From Streptomyces rhizosphaerihabitans (lineage in GTDB: Bacteria > Actinomycetota > Actinomycetes > Streptomycetales > Streptomycetaceae): 64,000 nt of DNA. The notes under the pieces were generated by a model. The model made no database searches. It was not told the origin of the DNA and worked only from the letters and a program-made list of their open reading frames with translations. The translations under genes and the position numbers were made by a program. The DNA lies in the NCBI RefSeq assembly GCF_025399795.1, contig NZ_JAODTZ010000019.1, positions 94,755 through 158,754 of the forward strand, written 5' to 3'. How positions within the stretch are numbered: position 1 is the first letter of the stretch; each line of letters opens with the position of its first letter. Of the stretch, positions 56,208-64,000 are shown piece by piece.

Positions 56208-57872
56208 GTGACCCCCCTCTACGCGCGTCACAAGCGCACCACTCTGGCCATCGCCACCGCTGTCGCGGCCGGAACCCTGCTCGCCACCGGTCTGACCACC
56301 GGTGCCGCCGCCCAGACCGCGGCACTCCCCGCCGGCAAAACCACCCCCCTCGCCGGTTCGCCCGTCCTGCTGTCCAGCTCCGCGCGCACCGCGCTCATCA
56401 AGAAGGCCGACGCCGCCACGGCGGAGACGGCCCAGCGGATAGGCCTCGGCGCCAAGGAGAAGCTGGTCGTCAGAGATGTCGTCAAGGACGCCGACGGCAC
56501 CGTCCACACCCGCTACGAGCGCACGTACAACGGACTTCCGGTCCTCGGTGGCGACCTCGTCGTCCACGAGTCCAAGGCGGGCAAGACCGAGGGCGTGACG
56601 AAGGCGAACAAGGCGTCCATCAAGGTCGCCTCGCTCAAGCCGCTGGTCACGACCGCCAAGGCCGAGAAGCAGGCGCTCACCGCCGCCCAGGCCGCGGGCT
56701 CGGCCAAGACCGCCGCCGACCAGGCGCCCCGCAAGGTGATCTGGGCCGCCACCGGCAAGCCGACCCTCGCCTACGAGACCGTCGTCGGCGGCCTCCAGGA
56801 CGACGGCACCCCCAACGAGCTGCACGTCATCACCGACGCCGCCACCGGCAAGAAGCTCTACGAGTACCAGGGCATCGAGACCGGCACCGGCAAGAGCCTC
56901 TACTCGGGCACGGTCACCCTCAACACGACCCTGTCGGGCTCGACGTACAGCCTGACCGACGGCACCCGCGGCGGCCACAAGACGTACAACAAGTCGCACA
57001 CCACGAGCTCCTCCGCGGGCACGCTGTTCACCGACGCGGACGACGTGTGGGGCACCGGCGCGGCCTCCAGCTCCACCACCGACCAGACCGCGGCCGTCGA
57101 CGCCGCCTACGGCGCACAGGTGACCTGGGACTTCTACAAGAACACCTTCGGCCGCAGCGGCATCAAGAACAACGGCGTCGCGGCCTACTCCCGGGTGCAC
57201 TACGGCAGCGCGTACGTCAACGCGTTCTGGGACGACAGCTGCTTCTGCATGACGTACGGCGACGGCACCAGCAACACGCACCCGCTGACCTCGCTGGACG
57301 TGGCCGGCCACGAGATGAGCCACGGCGTCACGGCCAACACCGCGGGCCTGAACTACTCGGGCGAGTCCGGCGGTCTCAACGAGGCGACCTCCGACATCTT
57401 CGGCACCGGCGTCGAGTTCTACGCGGCGAACTCCTCCGACGTGGGCGACTACCTCATCGGCGAGAAGATCAACATCAACGGCGACGGCACCCCGCTGCGC
57501 TACATGGACAAGCCCAGCAAGGACGGCGGCTCCGCGGACTACTGGTCGTCCTCGGTCGGCAGCAAGGACGTGCACTACTCGTCCGGCGTCGCGAACCACT
57601 TCTTCTACCTCCTCTCGGAGGGCAGCGGTTCGAAGACGATCAACGGCGTCAGCTACAGCTCCCCGACCTACAGCGGCACGACGGTCACCGGCATCGGCCG
57701 GGCCAAGGCCCTGCAGATCTGGTACAAGGCGCTGACGACGTACATGACGTCGACGACGAACTACAAGGCCGCCCGTACGGCCACGCTGTCGGCGGCGTCG
57801 TCGCTGTACGGCTCCAGCAGCACCGAGTACGCGACGGTGGCTGCGGCCTGGACCGCGGTCAACGTCAGCTAG
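56208..57872 (+). CDS. Secreted M4 neutral metalloprotease (no P-domain)
   Basis: 554 residues from GTG 56208 (AAGGAG 6 nt upstream). Signal peptide (TTLAIATAVAAGTLLATG), pro-region, then GHEMSHGVT and GGLNEATSDIFG. Long stretches are nearly identical to the upstream protease at both DNA and protein level, pointing to recent tandem duplication with loss or gain of the P-domain. Own terminator downstream. Confidence 0.94.
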   Translation: MTPLYARHKRTTLAIATAVAAGTLLATGLTTGAAAQTAALPAGKTTPLAGSPVLLSSSARTALIKKADAATAETAQRIGLGAKEKLVVRDVVKDADGTVHTRYERTYNGLPVLGGDLVVHESKAGKTEGVTKANKASIKVASLKPLVTTAKAEKQALTAAQAAGSAKTAADQAPRKVIWAATGKPTLAYETVVGGLQDDGTPNELHVITDAATGKKLYEYQGIETGTGKSLYSGTVTLNTTLSGSTYSLTDGTRGGHKTYNKSHTTSSSAGTLFTDADDVWGTGAASSSTTDQTAAVDAAYGAQVTWDFYKNTFGRSGIKNNGVAAYSRVHYGSAYVNAFWDDSCFCMTYGDGTSNTHPLTSLDVAGHEMSHGVTANTAGLNYSGESGGLNEATSDIFGTGVEFYAANSSDVGDYLIGEKININGDGTPLRYMDKPSKDGGSADYWSSSVGSKDVHYSSGVANHFFYLLSEGSGSKTINGVSYSSPTYSGTTVTGIGRAKALQIWYKALTTYMTSTTNYKAARTATLSAASSLYGSSSTEYATVAAAWTAVNVS

Positions 57873-57892
57873 TACGAACGTAATCGAACTGA

Positions 57893-57928
57893 GGCGGCAC
57901 CCGGCACCGAACAGTGCCGGGTGCCGCC
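57893..57928 (+). terminator. 15-bp terminator after the second M4 gene
   Basis: GGCGGCACCCGGCAC (57893-57907) pairs with GTGCCGGGTGCCGCC (57914-57928), then TTACTCTT. It sits only 14 bp before the DUF1990 start codon, so that gene must have a promoter overlapping it or depend on readthrough. Confidence 0.88.
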
Positions 57929-57942
57929 TTACTCTTGCCCCC

Positions 57943-58443
57943 ATGCCCTACACGTACGAGGACGTGGGCGCGACCCGCGAGGACCGCTGCCCCCCGGGCT
58001 TCCACCGACTGCACGTCCGCTCCCGGATAGGCGAGGGCGAGGCCGTCTTCCGGCGCGCCTCCGAAGCCCTGATGACCTGGGAGCTGCACCGCGCCATGGG
58101 CATCGGCATGGCCTCCGACGCCGACAAGGCGGCGCCCGGCGTCACGGTCACGGTCCGTATCGGCCCGATCAAGGCCCCCTGCCGCATCGTCTGGACGGCC
58201 GAGGAACCCCGGCGCACCGCCTGGGCCTACGGAACGCTTTCCGGCCACCCCGAGTGCGGCGAGGAGGCCTTCGTGGTCTCCCGCACCGGCGACGGCACCG
58301 TCTGGCTGACGATCACGGCCTTCAGCCGCGCCGCCAAGTGGTACGCCCGCGCGGGCGGCGCCGCGGTCCGAGGCCTCCAGCACGCCTACGCCCAGCGGTG
58401 CGGAAAGGTGATGCGGAGGTTGTGCGCGGGGCTGGAGGAGTAG
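57943..58443 (+). CDS. DUF1990 family protein
   Basis: 166 residues. YEDVGATREDRCPPGF at the N-terminus and FHRLHVRSRIGEGEAVFRRA, YGTLSGHPECGEEAF are DUF1990 landmarks. Soluble; function unknown. ATG has no ribosome site because the terminator stem precedes it, so translation may be leaderless. Confidence 0.85.
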   Translation: MPYTYEDVGATREDRCPPGFHRLHVRSRIGEGEAVFRRASEALMTWELHRAMGIGMASDADKAAPGVTVTVRIGPIKAPCRIVWTAEEPRRTAWAYGTLSGHPECGEEAFVVSRTGDGTVWLTITAFSRAAKWYARAGGAAVRGLQHAYAQRCGKVMRRLCAGLEE

Positions 58444-58593
58444 GCGTCGCAGCCCCGGCCGACGCGGTGTCCCTGGCGGCGGCAGCCGAGGACTGTCCCG
58501 CCTCATACCGGCGGGAGGCCTTGGCGCAGCCGCCCCAGTCGGCGCCGACCGTGGAGGCGGTCGGCGCCGACAGATCCTGTCGCGGGACCCGTG

Positions 58594-61212
58594 TCACCGC
58601 ATCAGCACTCCCGCCGCCTCTGCGGACCCTTCCGACGGAACCGTCAGCAGACCCAATTCCGCTCCCGAGGCGAGCAGTTGATGGGCCGGCAGGATGCGGA
58701 CCGTGTAGCCGAAGGAGCCCGTGCGGTCGAGGGAGAGCGGACCCTCGTACACCCAGCGGCCCTCCAGGTCGGGGCCGCCGGTCGGTTTCAGCGGGACACA
58801 GACCGCGTCCGCGATGCGGTCGTCCGTGTCGACGCGGCCCGCGACCGCCTGGATCTCCACGTCGTCGGGGGCGAGGTCGCCGAGACCGACGCGGACGCGC
58901 AGCGACAGGGTGGTGCCGAGTTCGGGGGTCGTGGTGGCCGAGGACGCCTCGACATGGTCGACGGTGAGCTGCGGCCAGGCGGCGCGGACCCGCGACTTCC
59001 AGGCGGCCAGTTCGCGGGCCGCATCGGCGGTGAGGGAGCGGTGGGCATGGGCCGCGGGGGCGTACAGGCGCTCCACGTACTCGCGCACCATCCGGCCCGC
59101 CAGGACCTTCGGGCCGAGGTGGGTCAGGGTCCGGCGGACCATCTCGATCCAACGGTCGGGCAGACCCTCCTGACCGCGCTCGTAGAAACGCGGGGCCACC
59201 CGCTGTTCGAGGAGGTCGTACAGGGCGCCGGCCTCCAGTTCGTCCCGGCGGTCGTCGTCGGTCGCGGTGCCGTCCGCGGTCGGGATCGCCCAGCCGAAGT
59301 CGGGCTGGAACCACTCGTCCCACCAGCCGTCCAGGACGGAGAGGTTGAGGCAGCCGTTGAGCGCCGCCTTCATCCCGCTCGTGCCGCACGCCTCCAGCGG
59401 GCGCAGCGGGTTGTTGAGCCAGATGTCGCAGCCCGGGTAGAGCTTCTGGGCCATCGCCATGCCGTAGTCGGGCAGGAAGACGATCCGGTGGCGCACCCGT
59501 GGGTCGTCCGCGAACCGGACCAGCTCCTGGATCAGCCGCTTCCCGCCGTCGTCCGCGGGGTGCGCCTTGCCCGCCACGACGATCTGGACCGGCCGCTCGG
59601 AATGCAGCAGCAGGTCCATGAGCCGGTCGCGGTCGCGCAGCATGAGGGTCAGCCGTTTGTACGAGGGGACGCGGCGCGCGAAGCCGATGGTGAGGACGTC
59701 GGGGTCAAGGACCCCGTCGATCCAGCCGAGTTCGGCGGTGCCGGCGCCGCGCTGGCGCCAGGACGCCCGGAGCCGGTCCCGTACCTCCAGCACCAGCTGT
59801 TCCCGCAGCACCCTGCGCAGGTCCCAGATCTCCTGGTCGGCGATCTCGGCCACCGCGTCCCACCGGTCCGAGCCGCCGACGGTCAGCGCGTCCTCGGTGC
59901 GCTGCGCCCCGACCTGCCGGGCGCCGAGACGGAAGACCTCGGGCGCCACCCAGGTCGGCGCGTGGACGCCGTTGGTGACCGAGGTGATCGGCACCTCCTC
60001 GGGGTCGAAGCCCGGCCAGAGCCCGGAGAACATCTCCCGGCTGACCTGGCCGTGCAGCAGCGAGACCCCGTTCGCCCGCTGGCCCAGGCGCAGGCCCATC
60101 ACGGCCATGTTGAAGAGGTTCGGCTCGCCGCCGGGATAGGTCTCCATGCCGAGGGCGAGGATGCGCTCCACGTCGATGCGCGGGAGTTCGGCGTCGGCGC
60201 CGAAGTGGCGGGCGACCACCTCCCGGTCGAAGCGGTCGATGCCGGCGGGCACGGGCGTGTGGGTGGTGAAGACCGTGCCGGCCCGCACGGCCTCCAGCGC
60301 TGACGCGAAGTCCAGCCCCTCGTCGCCGAGTTCGGCGATCCGCTCCAGGCCGAGGAACCCCGCGTGCCCCTCGTTGGTGTGGAACACCTCGGGCTGCGGG
60401 TGCCCGGTCAGCCGGCAGTACGTCCGGACCGCCCGCACCCCTCCTATGCCGAGCAGCATCTCCTGCAGCAGCCGGTGTTCGCTGCCGCCGCCGTACAGCC
60501 GGTCGGTGACCTCGCGTTCGCCGAGGTCGTTCTCCTCGACGTCGGAGTCGAGCATGAGGAGCGGGACGCGGCCGACCTGCGCCAGCCAGATCCGGGCGCG
60601 CAGCGCGCGGCCGCCGGGCAGGGCGAGGGAGACCTGGGCGGGTGTGCCGTCCTCCTCGCTCAGGGGCACCACGGGCAGTTCGTTGGGGTCGAGGACCGGA
60701 TAGTGCTCCTGCTGCCAGCCCTCGCGGGACAGGGACTGGCGGAAGTAGCCGTGCCGGTAGAGCAGGCCCACGCCGATCAGCGGGACGCCGAGGTCACTGG
60801 CGGCCTTGAGATGGTCGCCCGCGAGGATGCCGAGGCCCCCGGAGTACTGCGGCAGCGCGGCGGTGATGCCGAACTCGGGCGAGAAGTAGGCGATGGCGGC
60901 GGGCAGGTCGGAGGTCTGCGTCTGGTACCAGCGCTCGCCGGTCACGTACTCGCGCAGGTCGTCGGAGACCGCGGCGAGACGGCGCAGGAAGCGGCTGTCC
61001 TCGGTGAGCTCCGTGAGCCGGCCGGCCGACACGCTGCCGAGCAGCCGTACGGGGTCGCCGCCGCACGCGGTCCAGCGCTCGGGGTCGACGGACTGGAAGA
61101 GGTCTCGGGTCTCGGCATGCCAGGACCAGCGGAGGTTGCGGGCCAGGTCACTGAGCGGGTGAAGGACTTCGGGGAGAACGGGTCGGACGGTGAATCTGCG
61201 GATCGCCTTCAC
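58594..61212 (-). CDS. glgP: Alpha-glucan phosphorylase
   Basis: 872 residues, short actinobacterial-type glycogen phosphorylase. Start GTG 61212 (VKAIRRFTVRP). Motifs: FSPEFGITAALPQYSGGLGILAGDHLK, HTNEGHAGF, TTHTPVPAGIDRF, and the PLP-lysine region EACGTSGMKAALNGCLNLS. Releases glucose-1-phosphate or, with GlgE, maltose-1-phosphate from alpha-glucan. Divergent glgE is separated here by a protease gene. Confidence 0.95.
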   Translation of the reverse strand: MKAIRRFTVRPVLPEVLHPLSDLARNLRWSWHAETRDLFQSVDPERWTACGGDPVRLLGSVSAGRLTELTEDSRFLRRLAAVSDDLREYVTGERWYQTQTSDLPAAIAYFSPEFGITAALPQYSGGLGILAGDHLKAASDLGVPLIGVGLLYRHGYFRQSLSREGWQQEHYPVLDPNELPVVPLSEEDGTPAQVSLALPGGRALRARIWLAQVGRVPLLMLDSDVEENDLGEREVTDRLYGGGSEHRLLQEMLLGIGGVRAVRTYCRLTGHPQPEVFHTNEGHAGFLGLERIAELGDEGLDFASALEAVRAGTVFTTHTPVPAGIDRFDREVVARHFGADAELPRIDVERILALGMETYPGGEPNLFNMAVMGLRLGQRANGVSLLHGQVSREMFSGLWPGFDPEEVPITSVTNGVHAPTWVAPEVFRLGARQVGAQRTEDALTVGGSDRWDAVAEIADQEIWDLRRVLREQLVLEVRDRLRASWRQRGAGTAELGWIDGVLDPDVLTIGFARRVPSYKRLTLMLRDRDRLMDLLLHSERPVQIVVAGKAHPADDGGKRLIQELVRFADDPRVRHRIVFLPDYGMAMAQKLYPGCDIWLNNPLRPLEACGTSGMKAALNGCLNLSVLDGWWDEWFQPDFGWAIPTADGTATDDDRRDELEAGALYDLLEQRVAPRFYERGQEGLPDRWIEMVRRTLTHLGPKVLAGRMVREYVERLYAPAAHAHRSLTADAARELAAWKSRVRAAWPQLTVDHVEASSATTTPELGTTLSLRVRVGLGDLAPDDVEIQAVAGRVDTDDRIADAVCVPLKPTGGPDLEGRWVYEGPLSLDRTGSFGYTVRILPAHQLLASGAELGLLTVPSEGSAEAAGVLMR

Positions 61213-61539
61213 GAGTTCCACCTTCACACAGGACGTACGCGGCAGAGGGACGCACGGCGTTGTGCGGCCTTCGTCACCCACGACGTTAGCGGCGAGGGTG
61301 CCTTCGCGACACGGCGCATCGCGGCACGGCCCCGGATGGGGCCGACCGTGTGACGTCGGCGAGAAATCGACGCAACCTTCCCGGACACCCATGGACGGCA
61401 TGGCCGATTCCGCCCTCATGGGCGGCCTTGTGGTGCTTCGCGCCGCACGAGAGGCTCACCGGGTGACGTGCGGCCGGACCCTGCCCAGAGCGGTCGGCTC
61501 CGGCCTCGGTACGTCGAGTTGAGGAGGGGAACTCAAGTC
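61213..61539. other. Divergent region between glgP and the S8 protease
   Basis: 327 bp carrying both promoters; no gene, hairpin or repeat I can support. Confidence 0.5.
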
Positions 61540-62736
61540 ATGGCACGGACGAGGAAGAGGCGTCTGCGCTGGGCGGCGGGTCTCACCGCGGTCACGACGG
61601 CCGCGGTGCTTTCGGCCATCGCCCCGCCCGCGCAGGCGGCCCCTGACGGGCAGATACTCGGAGCGGGGGAACCCGGCTCCGTCAGCGGGAGCTACATCGT
61701 GACGCTCAAAGGGGGTACGCGGGCTCCGTCGTCGGCGGGCACGGACATAGCCGAGCGGTACGGGGCGAGAATCAGCCACACCTACGGCACGGTCCTCAAC
61801 GGCTTCGCCGTGCGGGTCGACGAGAGACGGGCCCGGCGGCTCGCCACGGACCCCCGCGTGGCCTCGGTCGTCCAGGACACCAGGGTGACGCTCGGCCGTG
61901 TCCAGGGGAACCCGCCCTCGTGGGGTCTGGACCGGATCGACCAGCCGAGCCGCCCGCTGGACAAGCGGTACACGGCACCCGGATCGGCGGGTTCGGGGGT
62001 GACCGTCTACGTCATCGACACCGGCATCCGTGTCACGCACCGGGACTTCGGGGGCCGGGCGGGCTACGGCTGGGACTTCGTCGACGACGACGGGACGGCG
62101 CGGGACGGCAACGGCCACGGCACCCATGTCGCCGGAACCGTCGCCGGCACCGCGTACGGCGTCGCCAAGAAGGCCAGGGTCGTCGCCGTACGCGTCCTCG
62201 ACGACAAGGGGGCCGGCTCCACCGCCCAGGTCATCGCGGGCATCGACTGGGTCACCCGGCACGCGAGAAAGCCGGCCGTGGCCAATCTCAGCCTGGGCGG
62301 CTACGCCAACGACCGGTTGGACGCGGCCGTCCGCAACTCCATCGCCTCCGGCGTGACCTACACCGTCGCGGCGGGCAACGCCGGACTGCCGGCCTCGCTC
62401 TACTCCCCGGCCCGGGTCGCCCAGGCCCTCACCGTCGGCGCGAGCGACCGCGCCGACACCCGGGCGGGCTTCTCGAACACCGGGTCGTCGCTCGACCTCT
62501 TCGCGCCGGGGGTCGACATCACGTCGGATTCGTACACCGGTGATACGGCCAGGGCGACGTACTCCGGTACGTCGATGGCGAGCCCGCACGCCGCGGGCGC
62601 GGCCGCGCTGTATCTGGCGGACCATCCGCGGGCCGCACCCGCCCAGGTGGTGAAGGCGCTGGTGGAGCGGGCGGTCACGGGAAGGCTGTCGGGCGTCGGC
62701 CCGGGTTCGCCGAACAGGCTCCTGCAAGTCGGCTGA
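61540..62736 (+). CDS. Secreted S8 subtilisin-like serine protease
   Basis: 398 residues from ATG 61540 (GAGGAGGGG upstream). Signal peptide ending PAQAAPDG, I9 inhibitor pro-domain, then the catalytic triad: YVIDTGI (Asp), GHGTHVAGT (His), YSGTSMASPHAAG (Ser). Proteinase-K/thermitase type. Its place between glgP and glgE, normally adjacent and divergent, suggests insertion. Confidence 0.95.
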   Translation: MARTRKRRLRWAAGLTAVTTAAVLSAIAPPAQAAPDGQILGAGEPGSVSGSYIVTLKGGTRAPSSAGTDIAERYGARISHTYGTVLNGFAVRVDERRARRLATDPRVASVVQDTRVTLGRVQGNPPSWGLDRIDQPSRPLDKRYTAPGSAGSGVTVYVIDTGIRVTHRDFGGRAGYGWDFVDDDGTARDGNGHGTHVAGTVAGTAYGVAKKARVVAVRVLDDKGAGSTAQVIAGIDWVTRHARKPAVANLSLGGYANDRLDAAVRNSIASGVTYTVAAGNAGLPASLYSPARVAQALTVGASDRADTRAGFSNTGSSLDLFAPGVDITSDSYTGDTARATYSGTSMASPHAAGAAALYLADHPRAAPAQVVKALVERAVTGRLSGVGPGSPNRLLQVG

Positions 62737-62781
62737 CACGGGTGGGACGCTGGTACAACCAGGGTGATTCGGCCACACCGC

Positions 62782-62812
62782 ACCGGCCTCGCCTGCCCGG
62801 GACGAGGCCGGT
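62782..62812 (+). terminator. Terminator after the S8 protease
   Basis: ACCGGCCTCG (62782-62791) pairs with CGAGGCCGGT (62803-62812), then CTTGTGTG. Confidence 0.75.
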
Positions 62813-62958
62813 CTTGTGTGTAGACATACGCGTGAGTAGTTAACAAAGTGCCGGAATGCTCACCCGCATAGTGTGGGAAGGCTCCTCCGGTACACCCGCA
62901 GGCCCCACCTCCCCACACCCCCATCCGCCCGCCCACGTTGACGCGGACAGGAGCGGTC

Positions 62959-64000
62959 ATGCCCGCCACGCACCACACGTCGCCAACCCCGACGACCACC
63001 CCCGAGACACCCCGAACACGCACGACCGAAGCCGGTCCCCGTACACCTGAGAAACCGTCGGCCGCCCCCGGCGGAAGCAGCCCGGCCGCCCCCGGCGTGA
63101 CCGGCTCCTCCGCTCGCTCGACGACCACCGGCTCCACGGCCGAGTCGGCCGACCCGGGCACCGGCACCTCCGTGGGCGGTACCTCCGTCACCGGTACGTC
63201 CGCCCCGGACACCTCCGCTCCCGGCACCTCCGCTCCCCGCAGCGCCGCTCCCAAGCCCAAGACAGCCAAGTCCGCTTCGAGTACAGCCAAGTCCGCACCC
63301 AAGACGGGCAAGGCCGTTCCGAAGGCGGGAAGGACCGCTCCCGGCGCAGGCAAGGCCGCTCCCAGGGCAGGCAAGGCCGCCGTCCCCGCCACCCGCGCCC
63401 CCGACGCCCCTCTCGCCCCCGCCGTCGCTCCGGCGACGGCCGTCGGACGCATCCCCGTCCTCGACGTCCGCCCGGTCGTGCAGCACGGGCGCCGACCCGC
63501 GAAGGCGGTGGTGAACGAGGAGTTCGAGGTCTCGGCCACGGTCTTCCGCGAGGGCCATGACGCGGTCGCCGCGAACGTCGTCCTGCGTGACCCGGACGGC
63601 CGCGTCGGCCCGTGGACGCCGATGCGCGAGCTGGCCCCCGGAACCGACCGCTGGGGGGCCAGGGTGAGCGCCGGCACGGAGGGCCGCTGGACGTACACGG
63701 TGGAGGCCTGGGGGGATCCGGTCACCACCTGGCGGCATCACGCGGGGATCAAGATCCCGGCCGGGATGGACACGGAACTGGTGCTGGAGGAAGGCGCCCT
63801 GCTGTACGAGCGGGCGGTCGCCGCCCTGCCGAAGGGACCCAAGGGCAAGAGCCGCAGGGGCACGCTGCTCGGGGCCGTCGACGCGCTGCGCGACACCGGC
63901 CGTCCCGTCGCCTCCCGCCTCGCGGCCGCCCTCACACCCGAGGTGGACGAGGTGCTGGCCCGGCATCCGCTGCGCGACCTGGTGACCTCCTCCGAGCCAC
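62959..64000 (+). CDS. glgE: Alpha-1,4-glucan:maltose-1-phosphate maltosyltransferase (partial, 3' end beyond window)
   Basis: ATG 62959 (GACAGGAGC upstream). The first ~155 residues are low-complexity Thr/Ser/Pro/Ala then Lys/Ala/Pro repeats (PKTGKAVPKAGRTAPGAGKA). From VGRIPVLDVRPVVQHGR onward the sequence is the DUF3416 N-terminal domain of GlgE (FEVSATVFREGHDAVAANVV). The catalytic GH13 domain lies outside the window. GlgE elongates alpha-glucan from maltose-1-phosphate. Confidence 0.93.
   Translation, partial: MPATHHTSPTPTTTPETPRTRTTEAGPRTPEKPSAAPGGSSPAAPGVTGSSARSTTTGSTAESADPGTGTSVGGTSVTGTSAPDTSAPGTSAPRSAAPKPKTAKSASSTAKSAPKTGKAVPKAGRTAPGAGKAAPRAGKAAVPATRAPDAPLAPAVAPATAVGRIPVLDVRPVVQHGRRPAKAVVNEEFEVSATVFREGHDAVAANVVLRDPDGRVGPWTPMRELAPGTDRWGARVSAGTEGRWTYTVEAWGDPVTTWRHHAGIKIPAGMDTELVLEEGALLYERAVAALPKGPKGKSRRGTLLGAVDALRDTGRPVASRLAAALTPEVDEVLARHPLRDLVTSSEP

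Noticed and set aside
62400..63728. 442-residue minus frame over glgE start
   Set aside because: The plus frame gives the GlgE N-terminal domain; the minus frame is its low-complexity mirror.

Overview
The window is high-GC actinobacterial DNA, almost certainly a Streptomyces chromosome. Third codon positions are strongly G/C, GTG and TTG starts and ATGA/GTGA stop-start overlaps are common, and several gene neighbourhoods are characteristic of the genus: a tandem glycine riboswitch before gcvT, TNT and M4 exoenzymes, and divergent glgP/glgE. No tRNA, rRNA, CRISPR array or insertion sequence was recognised.

Layout. 1-362: 5' part of a P-loop ATPase. 540-5266: one-carbon/serine block, glycine riboswitch-gcvT-gcvH-glyA-sdaA. 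5337-24103: an accessory block of about 19 kb that reads as an unusual biosynthetic cluster. It has three transcription blocks. The minus block (5337-12084) carries aspartokinase, aspartate-semialdehyde dehydrogenase, a GlxA-type regulator, a small LuxR-type regulator, an aldehyde dehydrogenase and a hydroxyacid-oxoacid-transhydrogenase-like alcohol dehydrogenase. The plus block (12455-18810) carries two ATP-grasp ligases, an MFS exporter, an M20 peptidase and a methyltransferase. The second minus block (18954-24103) carries an M29-like protein, an 18-codon peptide gene (22912-22968) followed by a 16-bp hairpin, a second M29-like protein that has lost its metal ligands, a haem-oxygenase-like putative di-iron oxidase, a GNAT-like protein and an M14-like DUF2817 protein. 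The peptide gene has a near-ideal ribosome binding site and is the best candidate for a previously undescribed system: a ribosomal peptide that is either a RiPP precursor or a peptide scaffold.

24603-33922: housekeeping and accessory genes (GH25 lysozyme, AlaDH/PNT-family dehydrogenase, F420-reductase-like protein, EF-hand protein, MerR regulator, GNAT, YVTN-propeller lipoprotein, polysaccharide-deacetylase-like lipoprotein, anti-sigma-type ATPase, enoyl-CoA hydratase). 34044-36702: two L,D-transpeptidase lipoproteins. 36854-39178: glgX. 39212-42761: a two-component system in one operon with an ABC-2 exporter. 42967-50715: four ABC half-exporters forming two asymmetric heterodimers. 50883-53286: a quinone-oxidoreductase-like dehydrogenase and a secreted TNT-type NADase toxin with a downstream candidate immunity gene. 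53830-57872: two tandem M4 metalloproteases. 57943-64000: a DUF1990 protein, alpha-glucan phosphorylase, a subtilisin-like protease and the start of glgE.

The gene order on both sides of the accessory block resembles what I remember of Streptomyces coelicolor around gcvT-glyA-sdaA and glgP-glgE. The 5.3-24.1 kb block therefore looks like an insertion into otherwise conserved core chromosome; this needs a synteny comparison.
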